Below, one piece after another: positions 51,035-62,821 of a stretch of 64,000 nt of DNA. The notes under the pieces were generated by a model. The model was not told the origin of the DNA. It was given only the letters and a program-made list of their open reading frames with translations, and did no database searches. Both the position numbers and the translations under genes were made by a program. Location: assembly GCA_025093555.1 (NCBI GenBank), contig JAIWNF010000053.1, positions 242,743-306,742 on the forward strand. Direction: 5' to 3'. The DNA is from Circinella umbellata (lineage: Eukaryota; Mucoromycota; Mucoromycetes; Mucorales; Lichtheimiaceae). Each line of letters begins with the position of its first letter. Position 1 is the stretch's first letter.

Positions 51035-54000
51035 ATGAATACTGGAAGCCCGTTTAAATTTAATACAAAGCAAAGAGGAAGAAAAAAGGGTGGTGCTAAT
51101 CCAAATGGTGGCAGACATAAAAAGCAAGTAGCAGGTCAAACATCTTTAAATTTTGGATCAGCTCTACCATCCATTGATCATCAAGAAGCTAGCAATTCCG
51201 CTTCTAAAACGGTTCGTCAAAATATTTAATAAAACATCGTGAAAAGTATTTTTTTAACAGTAGGACATGTATAATGTAATATAGAGTTCTCGTCAACAAA
51301 ATATCCCTATAGTATCGAGCGATGATAATGTTCCTTCATCATCAAACAATAGTGATATATCTTTATCATTCGACAGTAACATAGATGATAGAGTGCCTAA
51401 CTCTGGAAACAATGTGAGTAGGCTTGTGTGGCTCTAACAAAATAAAAGCTTATAGTGTATAAAATGCTAACCAACTTTATACTTTCAATATAGCCCGAGG
51501 CAACAGTTGATAATAACATTTGTACCATTGGTACTTTGTCACGAAACACGGAAGTGGAAGATATGCCTCAATGTGACGACGATGATGATAGCAGCAGTGA
51601 AGCAGAAGATGATCTAACGGTAGAAGATGATAGTACTAATTATGTGGAGGCTCCAATTCTCACCGAGTATTTTGAGAAGTTACAAAACCGTATAGTTAAG
51701 GATGGCAAGCAAGGTCCACGAGAATATGATCAGAATCATAATACTTTTTGGATTGAACCACCTTCTCCATATTTTGCATTATACTCTGGGCCTGCTGATC
51801 CTAAAAAGTTATATCACCCTCGTGTTTTTCTTTGGTCACCTCATCGTTTAATTACTACAATGTTAAAGTGTCCCGATTGTAAACAAAAACTAAACAGTAA
51901 AGGATTTAATAGCGACCCACGTGCTCGTCGAGTTGTAGACATTGATAGGTAATAATTCTAGTCTACGTTTTCGATTAATCGAAAACTAACATATATATCT
52001 TTCTTTAGTTGCTTCTACATCATGTCTTCAAGGTATCGATGCACCAATAAAAGTTGTAAGACTAGTTTAAACGCACATGACAGTCGAATTATGGAACAGT
52101 TGCCATCGCATCTTCAAGCTGAATTTCCAGCATATTTAACTCATCGAAGTGCTGTGTCCAAACACCTTGGCGATCTACTGCGTATAGTTATGCAAAATGG
52201 TATGGGTGTCCATAGGTTACAACGAGCTTTACGAGAATTCCATACACTAAGACATGCCAGACTCCATTTACAATACCTAAACTCACTTGTGCATCGTCAA
52301 AAATACCCAACCTTTCATGATATCCCTCGTGGTAATAATCCAATTATATACAAACGTTTTTCAAGTTTCAAAGATCCAGAAGGATATGCAGGTTATGTAC
52401 CTTCAACTGGATACTTGCGACTAGTGTATACAGCACTTATCGACCAATTACAACCATTGATGGATAAAGAGTTGGCTATCCTTGGTGGGATTATTCTTAA
52501 AGGTGACCATTCCTTTAAAGTACCAAAGCATATGGCAAAACTTGGAGGATCATCCGCGTTCACTGCATTATATACCCTTTGTAACGAGTATGAAGAAATA
52601 CGTCTCCAACTTTTAGTTCCAACAAAATCAACCACTCATCTTGAAGCACCGTTGAAGGAAATGATGCATTCGTATCGTTTGTATAACCATCAGCAACCAG
52701 ATCTATTTTTTACGGACAATGTAAAGGGTGATCGTCGTCTGCTTGAACGGTCTTTACCGTCTCTCAAACGTACACTTCATACCAATAATACCCATACTCA
52801 TAATATCCAACAATCAACAAACGAAGATCATCAAAACCATCCAGTACCGTTTTTACAATTGCCCAGTAGTGTCTCAGTCAATCTTGTTCAAACCAACGAG
52901 CAAGTTGATCAAGCCGTTCAAGCCATCCGAAACAAATCCGACGGTATAAGTGATTCTCTTGTGGTTGGTTTTGACTGTGAATGGAACTACAATCCAATAA
53001 CCAATGCTACTGGAAAGGTTTCTTTGATACAAGTTGCATGTGCAGATTCAGTTTGGTTATTTCGTATCAAATCATCTGAAGGTGTTCCACGTGCTCTGGC
53101 GTTATTAATTAGTGATTCGACTATAGTGAAAGCTGGTCGAAATGTAAAAGGTGATTTAAAAAAGCTTAACCGTGATTTTGGCATAGCTTGGAAAGGTGCT
53201 TTGGAGCTTGGTGCGTTTTGCCGACGTCGAGGTGCTATTGAGCGTGGTACTTTGGGTCTATCAGACATATCTGCACTTGTGCTTGGTGGTAAATTGTCTA
53301 AAGATTCGAATTTGCGTTTAAGTGATTGGGAATCCGGCGCATTAGACGAGAATCAGGTGATGTATGCTGCCCTTGATGCTTGGGCATCATTCAAAATATT
53401 TGAATCGGTCAAGGATCTCAACGTTTTTGGAAAGATCCTCCCGGATTATATACCCGCTGGTCTCCATTGCTCTTTGCAATATCTTGGAAGTCCTGTAGCA
53501 TTTGGTCATATTGCTGAACAAGTGACTCAAGATAACCAAACTAATTCGGTGGAGATTCCATTTACTGTTACAAGAGTTGGGATCCCTGGTGCATTGGTGA
53601 TGACAAAAGAAGGTGAAGCTAAAACTTTGTCAGAATTTGGATGCCCTCCTTTTGTTATTCCAGTCCCGATTTCTCTACTTCGTACCGAAAACCCCGATCA
53701 GTGTATACCATCACCTTCCTTAATACCAAGTGAAAATGATACCTCCGTAGTTCCTGAACGTAATCCTGATGAATATAGAGAAACAAACGATGATTATATC
53801 GAAACAGCATCAATTGCTACGTCCTCTTCTTCATCTGACAATGATTCCAATGATATACCAATTGCGCATGAATTAATTTCTACAGCAGGATCACAATATC
53901 TTCCAAATTTGACATCAGAACAGCAATATACCCAGTCCCCTAATCCAAGAATTTTAAAAGATATTTTTCATCTCATGGATATGATCAAAGTTCCAAAAAA

Positions 54001-55765
54001 GCACCTTTTGGCTAAAGAATTCAAACGTCGTTTCCGAGATGCTATATTTGTTGCTAATAGTGAAGACCGTAACCGAATAGAAAAACATTTACGAACAATT
54101 GGCCATTCATGGGATTACATGCTGACTAAAAATCCTGCTTGGGTTTTGCGCCGATGTAGAAGAACAGTTCCTCAGCCTGAAGATTTATACCCTGTCGTTC
54201 AAAATCTTTTTGCTGAATATGGTCCATTAGAATGTGATACCACTAGAAAACCTCTTTTTGACCATGAAACATGGAAGCAAGCACGTAATGTTCTGAAGGC
54301 TATACGTATGGGAGAAGTATCAGACCCACCAGAAATACCATTATATTTTGAAATGGGGGTAGATAAAAACAATCTTCCAATGTATCGATGTAGTAGAGGT
54401 ACTAATTCTCTTGAAGGAGGTGTGCATCAAAACATAATCCGAAAGTTTGGCTCGTTCGGTGCTGGCCCACATATGACCAACTGTATGTTAGCGGATTACC
54501 GATTACGGCACAATATTGATGTATGTATTTGTACAAAAACCAACCAACCTAAATACTAGAATTAGAATTATTTATTAATTTTTTGTCCTGATATTCTTTT
54601 TTTTAAACTGTAGGTTGGATCAAAAAATAGACATGGTAGAAAACATTTAGGTCATTATGATCCGTGGTTAACACAAACTATCTCCAACTTAGAAGAGTCA
54701 TTGCCATTGGATGATAAATCTAAAAAAAGATACGATCCATCAGCATCTCTCATAGTCAAGAATGCTTTGAAATTACGTAAATCTGATGAGACATTTGGTA
54801 TCACACCTTTTCCACAGGAGATTGCTAGTAATATACACATCGATACTGTTAGCACGGAGAACAACAATAATCATGGTTTAGATCCATTATTACCAATCAG
54901 ATTAAGTACGCGATTAGTGTTGCCAATTGGAGCTACAAGTAACCAAAAAGGAAAAATGTACAAGTATATTGCTTCAAGGTTAAAAACCAGATATGCTGTA
55001 ACTCCTATTCATACCCGCCAGGAATTCGTTTTATTTTCAAATATAATGCCCAGAAGCACAGATATACCAATTGATTGGAATCAAAAAGCCCAACAATGGA
55101 ATAGTAACCATGCTAATGGTAATGATATATTCTATAAAACACCTGAAATTCTCAAATCACACCACAAATCTTGGTGTTCTGGTCAAGTAATAGACCGTAC
55201 AATTACCAGAAATAACACCGAATTGATAACCATGAGGGAACAGTTGCAATCTCCTAGTCGAAGCAATGATATAAGTTTACCGCCGCCTCCAAATATACCA
55301 ACTGATGCAACAATTACTTTATCGAATACCAACTCCTTTGTGCTTCCACCTCCTATATTATCCAATGGCGTATCAAATTCTTCTTTATCAATAACTCCAG
55401 CTCAACGGCCCCATTCAACATCTACACGCCAACAACAGCACGAGCCTTTCGTTCCGCAGGGTATACAGCCGTACATTCCACAAGATATACGATACTATCC
55501 GCCACCAACTTCCAGGCCACTTCAACCACCCTCCTCATTTACACCGTCAATACCACCATCAGTGCCACCAACACCGCTAATACTCCCACAACATTCCCAT
55601 ATATCTTTATCACCTAATGTACTCACACATCGCTCATCATCAACTGTAGTCCCTATTTCGACATGGGAATTACCACGAAAACGTACACGTACTTGTAGAT
55701 GTGGCCTTGCAAACTGTAAAGGGCGCGCACAATCAAAGCTATGCCAAAATCGCAATCCTTCATAA
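51035..55765 (+). CDS. Transposase with DEDDy 3'-5' exonuclease embedded between DDE residues (5 exons)
   Basis: Exons are 51035-51211, 51285-51413, 51494-51948, 52009-54520 and 54614-55765, in frame to 1,474 residues. Order: basic N-terminus with RGRKKGG (about 14-20); acidic stretch; zinc-type cysteines (C228-PD-C231, then CFYI and RCTNKSC near 255-270); a predicted RNase H-like core with ILKGDHSFKV (D420) and LFFTDNVKGD (D490); a WRN/RNase D-like exonuclease (about 545-721) with VVGFDCEW (D576, E578), NVKGDLKKL (D636) and MYAALDAW (Y706, D710); then helices and RGTNSLEGGVHQNI (E1056). The tail is Pro/Ser-rich and ends in CRCGLANCKGRAQSKLC. All DEDDy residues are present. The DDE assignment is inference from motif context; similar uncharacterised fungal proteins may exist, but I cannot search. 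Confidence 0.85.
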
Positions 55766-56154
55766 CCCCTAAAAAAAATATTTTTATATTTTTTATAATC
55801 AAACATATATACCAATAACGTTCTGTGCTTCTATTTTTTCAAAAATAATCTATTCAATTTTCCTTTTATATCATTGCATCACCATATAATTACTCTTTCT
55901 TTTGTACTTGATAAAAAAGCTTTGATTTGCTTAGCTCAAATGTAATAAATTAAACTCGCAATAGTAATCGTAGTAATATCAATTACGTATATATTTCTTT
56001 ATTTTTCCATACATAATGACATGCTTAGCTACTGTGTGTATATCATGGAATTTTTAAAAGTTGAATATCAATGTTCGTTACTACACATCAATAATTTTTT
56101 ACAAGGGTATCTTTGGTTATAGATATTCTGGTCATCCTCTTTTTGATATAGTTG

Positions 56155-56268
56155 AAACCCATTATTCTGACGAACCCCATATATAAAGTAAAAGGTCTTG
56201 ATGACGCTTGATATTTTCGCCATGATACTTTTGATTTATCTAAAACCCATTATTCTAACGAACACCAT
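56155..56268 (+). repeat. Right subterminal direct repeat pair (26 bp, 24 identical)
   Basis: Copies at 56155-56180 and 56243-56268 share AAACCCATTATTCT then ACGAAC and CCAT, with two mismatches. They start 88 bp apart and lie within about 210 bp of the element's right end. Confidence 0.8.
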
Positions 56269-56276
56269 TAACAAAA

Positions 56277-56317
56277 AGAAGGATTTTGAGGGTGCTACGC
56301 ACCCTCAAAATCCTTCT
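56277..56317. repeat. Perfect 19-bp inverted repeat (hairpin) near the right end
   Basis: The arms at 56277-56295 and 56299-56317 are exact reverse complements (first arm AGAAGGATTTTGAGGGTGC) separated by the 3-bp loop TAC. The position, 49 bp inside the element's right end, suggests a role in end recognition or transcription termination. Confidence 0.9.
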
Positions 56318-56343
56318 AAAAAATTAAAGAATTAATTCCATCA

Positions 56344-56366
56344 GGCCCAGACATGTCACACGGGCC
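56344..56366 (-). repeat. Right terminal inverted repeat
   Basis: Read on the minus strand it begins GGCCCGTGTG and ends CTGGGCC, matching the left end at 17 of 23 positions. Confidence 0.85.
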
Positions 56367-56374
56367 ATCAAAGT
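56367..56374 (+). repeat. Right copy of the 8-bp target-site duplication
   Basis: ATCAAAGT is followed directly by CGGTAAT..., the continuation of the OYE exon. Confidence 0.9.
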
Positions 56375-56747
56375 CGGTAATCATCAACTTGAACATCGTG
56401 TTGTTCTTGCTCCATTGACTCGTTTCCGAGGTGACGAAAACCATGTTCCTACAGACTTACAAGCTAAATATTATGCCCAGCGTGCCACCAAAGGTGGTCT
56501 TTTAATTACTGAAGCTACTTTTATCAACGGCCGAGAGGCTGGTGGTTATCCTTGCGTTCCTGGTATCTACAACCAAGAACAAATTGAAGGCTGGAAAAAG
56601 GTTACATCTGCTGTTCATGAAAAGGGTGGTTTGATCTATCTTCAAGTGTAAGTATAATATATATGAAAATTATACATATTCACATTTGATATATATATGT
56701 GTGTGCGTGGGTGTGGGTATGGGTGGGTGGATCTACTTATTTTCTAA

Positions 56748-57146
<399 letters not shown>

Positions 57147-57693
57147 TGAACGTGTCGGTATCCGCTTGTCTCCTTGGTCTGAGATCCAGGTAATAAATTT
57201 TATACTAGTAGTTATATAAATAAGCGTGCGTGTGATTTGAAATTACTGTGAGTTGCTTATTAAAGGAATGTTATTACTATAATCTTTAGGGCATGAAAGA
57301 TGACACTCCTTATGCAACTTGGGGTTATCTTATTGAAACAACTTCAACAGAATTACAGTGATTTGGCTTTTGTGCATATGATTGAACCCCGTGATGATTT
57401 CTCCCCCAAGGCCATCGATACTGTCAACACATTGGATCCTTTCCGCGCTGTCTGAAGGGAGCTTTTATATCTGCTGGTGGTTATACTACCAAACCTGAAC
57501 TCGCTACAGAAATCGCTGACAAGACTGGAAATCTCATCGCTATCGGTCGTGCTTTTATTGCTAATCCTGATCTTGTATATCGTCTCAAGAACTCGATTCC
57601 TTTGACCAAATATAACCGTGACACGTTCTATACACAGGTCCTGTAGGTTATACCGACTATCCCTTTGCTGAACAAGAAGAAGCAAAAGCTTAA

Positions 57694-58997
57694 AACAAAT
57701 ACTCTTATATACTGAACTACTTCTTTCTCATTTATTCCCTATATAATTATTTGAATAAAACTATTTTTTTTTGATTAATAAATATTTTGTAATGATATAT
57801 TTAATGTAGCATAAAAACAATGATTCCATGGCTAATACAATAATAAAAGAAATAAGTTCATATATTTTTAAAGGTACTTCTTTGGTTTACTATTATGATT
57901 CTTTTGCCTCATTTCACATTTCAACACGAATTTTCATTTACAGCTTTTCTTTTCCGAATATATCCATTTATAACATTTGACATCCTGTAATAATAGAATA
58001 TCCTGAAAGATTACTTAATTTGAGTAGGTTTACACGGCTTTATTCTATTCAATTATATACTCTTATTTATCATTATAAGCAGAATAGTCACAATAATAAA
58101 TAATACATAAGAACCCATAAAATATCCATGCAGTTCCTCGTTTTATAATGGACAGGGTAATGTGATTTTAATCGAATCGCCCAAAGTCTATGAATATCCA
58201 TGGTCACACATTATCTATGTAGAAAGGTGTGAAATAAAAAAAAAAGCTTTCACGGTTTTCCATTGTAGTTCTCTTATTAAAAAATAAAATATATTTTAGT
58301 CATCTTTCATAGAAGAGGGCGGTTTGCCGTGATGCAATTGATAACCAGACAGCTAGAACATAAAGATAGCTATATTCAAAATGAAAATATACATAAAATT
58401 AAAGAATTATATCAAACAGGTAGACAGTGGCTGAAATTCACTGATATTTACCAAGTCTAGAAAAGTTAATCGAGAAATGCTACTGATTTAACTTACTATC
58501 TGTTTGGCAGCAAGTCACTTTGCTATGCTTCAGCTCATTGTTACACACTTGACATATTTGCTGCAATCACTTTGGGCTAAATTGATAAAATATGTGTCGA
58601 AAAAATCACAACACGATATAATGGAATACAATAGAACAAGCAACATCTACATCATCGATATTATTGATACTGACAAATCAAACAAGTTTCGAATAATCAA
58701 AATATAAGAAGAACTAAATTATGAGATCGTTAAATACAGCCTCACTTGCGCCATTTGTTCTTTTCAGTAAAATATAGTAAATTTCACCAAGTTGAAACTT
58801 ATTTTTCCCCATTATAGCTTTTCAGGTACACAAAAATATACTCCGAAATAAATCACGACAGAGTTGCTGATTAATCTAAACAAAATAATTAATCAGAAAG
58901 GTTTATTAATCTACCTGACATTTTTGGAAGCTAAGAGAAGTACAATTTATCATCACCAAACAAACATTTTTTTTTTTATTATCAAAAAATAACAAAT
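57694..58997. other. Intergenic region between the two OYE pseudogenes
   Basis: About 1.3 kb. The frame at 58504-58707 has no family resemblance. The last bases before 58998 (AAATAACAAATATGG) resemble those before the first copy (AACAAACAAATATGG), a relic of the duplicated promoter. Confidence 0.45.
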
Positions 58998-59951
58998 ATG
59001 GTTTCTAACTCTGCTCTTTTCCAACCCATCAAAGTCGGTAACCACCAACTTAAACACCGTTTTGTTTTTGCGCCATTGACTCGTTTCCGAAGTGATGAAA
59101 ACCATGTTCCTACAGACTTACAAGCTGAATATTATTCTCAACGCGCAATAAAAGGTGGCCTTTTAATCACCGAATCTACTTTTTATTAATGCAAGAAATG
59201 CTGGTGCATATCCTAGAGCTCCTGGTATCTATTTAATCAAGAACAAATAAATGGCTGGAAAAAAGTTACATCGGCTGTACACAAAAAAGGCGGTATCATC
59301 TTTCTTCAGTTGTAAGTAACAAAAAAAAATTACTAGAGCCACTTTCTCTTTCCCACTCGACTCCCCTCTTTTTTTAAAAAAAAACTTATGTTGACTTATT
59401 AACTTTTATATTTATATATCTTAAAAAAAACTTTCATAGATGGCATGTAGGTCATGCAACCATTTCCCACCTCTTGCCTAACAAGGCTCAACCCGTCTCA
59501 GCCTCTAATGTTGCTATCCAAGGATCGTTTATGCTTTCGGCCGATAAGGATTATGAAGTTCCTCACTCTTTGTCTATTGATGAAATTGCTGAAAATCACA
59601 CAGGAATATGTCAAGCAGCCAAAAATACTGTTCTGCCGGTTTTGATGGTTATAGAAATCCAGGGTGCCAATGGTTAGTGAAAAGAAAATCTATAAGATTT
59701 TCATGAATTTTTTAAATAGATGATACGATATTACCATACATGGATATATTTTCCTAATTTATTGTATATAATCATACAGGTTTCTTACTGGACCAATTTT
59801 TTAAATTTTAAGCTCGAATTTCCGTACTGATCAATATGGTGGCTCAACTGAGAATCGTGATCGCTTTACTCTTGAAGTTGTCAAAGCTATCAGTGCTGCC
59901 ATTGGTACTGGACGTGCTGATATCCATTTATTTCCTTGGTCTGGATATCAG
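58998..59951 (+). pseudogene. Old Yellow Enzyme pseudogene 2, truncated
   Basis: A tandem paralogue of the 50.8-57.7 kb copy. Exon 1 is 58998-59311 ([20 protein letters not shown]...[18 protein letters not shown]), exon 2 starts at 59440 (WHVGHATISHLLPNKAQPVS) and exon 3 is 59780-59951 ([14 protein letters not shown]...). The frame is broken in exon 1 (extra base at about 59184, two extra near 59234) and exon 2 (extra base near 59590). The final exons for the C-terminal flavin-binding part are absent. An intron splits the GANG/FLLDQF codons here but not in copy 1. The intact start provides the empty-site sequence for the transposon insertion. Confidence 0.88.
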
Positions 59952-60769
59952 GTAGAATAATAATAGAAATTAATTGTAGGGTTTAGAAGATGAAAAAAAA
60001 AAGGGCCATTCATTTGTGTTTTATATAAGACATTATGCATATTATGTTGATACATTCAAGTTGAATTAAAGTATCTACTACATAATGGGAAGTATCGTCC
60101 ATCGATTTACTATTGTTATACGTATAAAGAGAGAGAAGATTCTGAAATAATTCTTTTATTCACTATGCATAATAGTGGTAGAGTGTAGAATACTATAGAA
60201 TTGAAACAACATTATTAAATATTTTATTTGATTAAGATTCCATCACGTACATAGTAAACATATTACAGAGAAGTCTTTCAGATAAAAAAGAAAAAAATCA
60301 TTGAATTTTTCGTATCTATAACTATTAGTATGAAATACTTGGTTTTATTTTTTTTTGGCTGATGGCATAGAGATAAATTGAATAGTAATATTATTATACG
60401 TAACAAAACTGTTTAATAACTATTGTGTGCTTGTTTCTATGATATTATACAACAACCTTGTCTGATCTTTAAAACGTTTTTGATAACAGACTCTCATAAT
60501 ATATACTATACTTTCTAGGTGAGACTTACTATGCGTGGATTCGAACCTATTTAAGAGCGATTTGATTTTCTATGATATTTAGATTATTTTGAATATTTTA
60601 TGTGTATCATGTTATAAAGAATTTTTTGTATGAATCAGATAACTAATATATTTTATTTATTTTACCCTAACACAACAACAGTGGATAGTGATGATAAAAT
60701 AAAGCATATTACTTAAATAAGATCTCTTCTTGTGTTACATTCATTGACAGGTTTATTATTTTTAACGGT
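59952..60769. other. Non-coding flank of OYE pseudogene 2
   Basis: About 800 bp where the missing OYE exons would be expected; no OYE motif is seen. The sequence GTGGATTCGAACCTA near 60535 superficially resembles a tRNA T-arm, but no cloverleaf can be drawn. Confidence 0.45.
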
Positions 60770-61397
60770 TTAATTACTTATTTTTTTCATTTCATCCTCT
60801 AATTGTTCACTTTGTAATTCCATATCCCATCGTTTTTCCTCTCGTTCTAGCATCAATTCTACTTTCTTAAACTCTTCCTTTTGGTTTTCTGATCGAACCA
60901 ATTGACTAGCAGTCTTGAAAACACTTGTACCCCAACCTTCAGCATATGTATTGCCTTCTTCAATTACTTCTTTGATTTCTAATACAGTTTCATCTTGAGA
61001 GGCTTTAAAATCATGCCAAATATCATCAGTAATATGTCCTGTCCTCATCAGTTCAACTAATGCTGCTTGTTCTTGATTTATTATTGAATAACGTCTCATG
61101 GCTTCCATGGCACGTCGAAGTAATGCTGCTTTCAATTGTTCTTCAGATGTTTCTGGTTCTGAATTTAATAAAGCAATGTATTGTTCTTTTTCTTGATTCT
61201 CTGGAAACCACGGTTCAATTGTTTTGGCATCTATATTTATATATAGTTTTGAGATTGAGAATTTGGAGGACTTGCTAATAATAAACCTGTTTTTGTTTTA
61301 AAATCTTACTTTTAGCTCTACGATAAACATGAGAGAAAATGCTCATGGCAGCAATACATCCTCCAAGATATGCAGTTGGTAATATTAATGAAGTCAT
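60770..61397 (-). CDS. SEC66: Sec66/Sec71 subunit of the ER Sec62-Sec63 translocon complex (2 exons)
   Basis: Membrane component of the complex that assists post-translational protein import into the ER. Exons 61397-61310 and 61230-60770 give 182 residues. A short luminal/transmembrane N-terminus (LPTAYLGGCIAAMSIFSHVY) precedes the hallmark PWFPENQEKEQYIALL, then LKAALLRRAMEAMRRY, GHITDDIWHDFKASQDE, EVIEEGNTYAEGWGTSVFKT then ASQLV, and a charged coiled-coil tail. This is the usual fungal Sec66 layout and length. The C-terminal tail ends EDEMKKISN. Confidence 0.92.
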
Positions 61398-62821
61398 GTG
61401 GAATGAATTGAAAAGGTAAAAAAAACCAGGGAAAAGAGTAAAAGTAAAGTTAGTAACTATTATACTTAGCTGTTCAGGGGGGCTATACTATGATTTATTT
61501 TTCTTTTGCCTAGTTGCATATATGTATATATATATATTATTGTTGCCTCCCTGCTTTTTCTTTTCTTGCTTGACTCAATCTAGAATTCGATATATTTACT
61601 TAAGCTACTTGAAGTAATATGTTGTTATCATTATAAACAAAACTAAAACTATTATGAAGATAGAACAATTGTTAGCGGCATAAACGAACCAAAAAAATCA
61701 GTATTGTTCTCTTGTGTAACTAAGGACAGTGATGTTTGGAATATTGAGGTATTCATTTATACGCTTACAGTATATTTTAAATGGGTGACATTTACTTGCT
61801 ATTAAAAGAACAAAGCATCTAAATTTATAAATGAATATACTATTGAAGGAATAATAATTGTATATATCATTTAATAAAGTAAAAATAGGTATTCTATAGT
61901 CATCTTCCTCGAATTCATAAATGCACGTAGATTGAGGGAAATATGCTTTTTTTATCAATACATTTACTGATATTCCGTGAACAACAATACATACATATAT
62001 AAGTTCAAGTCCCTTTTCTTATTTACATAGTCTTCATACAACCGGATGGACAGTTGATCCAACTTGTACAAATAACATCTTCACTTGTCACTACTTTATT
62101 ATGGCATGTTATAATTTGATAGAATTGGAGTGTAAATTTGCATAACCAGGTTTCACTTATTAATGACTCATTATGAATATGGTAGTGTAAAGTTAGTTTA
62201 CTTGATAACTCATACTAACGCACTTGAGTTTTTACATAAGATATGTGATTGTTCAGCTCATTATATTTCGATATTTAATTTATACTATCAGTATGTGATA
62301 TAGAGAGTTGGTTATTATGTTGAGTATTATCGTGTATTTATATAGGTTAAAGTAGTTCTTATTAATGATGATTAGGTAATACACTCTTCAAGTACTATTT
62401 AGTTAATTTAACCGTATCACAGAGTATAAAAAAGAGTTTAACGACATACTAAGTACGTAGCTTCTATCTATTAACAATTAGAATGGTGATACTCTTCATA
62501 ATAAATCAACTATATATAAAGAGTTTAGTATCAATTTTTTATACATAGTAGGAATAATCTGACAGTGATGTTTTGCATGATTTTTGCTTGTATTTTAAAT
62601 AATAAGTAAAACATTCAAAAGAATAGAATACATATCGCTTTACATGTTTAATTCCTGGTATAGAAAAAATAAATATGATATATTATGATTGGAAAAGAAG
62701 GTTATATCATTAGAAAATTCGCGACTGAAGATTAGCATGATTTTTACAAAGTCACTTCCCGACAAAACTTTTTTTTTTCCTTCTTGTTTCCTTTCCCATA
62801 ACTATATAAAACACTCATAAA
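61398..62821. other. Divergent intergenic region
   Basis: About 1.4 kb between Sec66 and the Eaf3-like gene, very AT-rich and with stops in all frames. The minus frame at 61698-61958 has no family resemblance. No RNA gene or mobile element is recognised. Confidence 0.5.

Larger units (their letters stand above)
50800..56366 (+). mobile_element. Complete DNA transposon with transposase-exonuclease gene
   Basis: The 5,567-bp element lies in the first exon of an OYE gene. Its ends are 23-bp imperfect terminal inverted repeats that begin GGC and match at 17 of 23 positions, flanked by an exact 8-bp direct repeat. It carries one uninterrupted five-exon gene (51035-55765), paired subterminal repeats on the left (50846-50857 and 50888-50899), a 26-bp direct repeat pair on the right (56155-56180 and 56243-56268) and a perfect 19-bp hairpin (56277-56317). 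An 8-bp duplication occurs in hAT, Mutator-like and several other superfamilies; I do not assign one. Intact gene and exact duplication suggest a fairly recent insertion. Confidence 0.9.

Noticed and set aside
60525..60560. tRNA-like T-arm (GATTCGAACC)
   Set aside because: The flanking stem bases do not pair and no acceptor, D or anticodon arms can be drawn on either strand.
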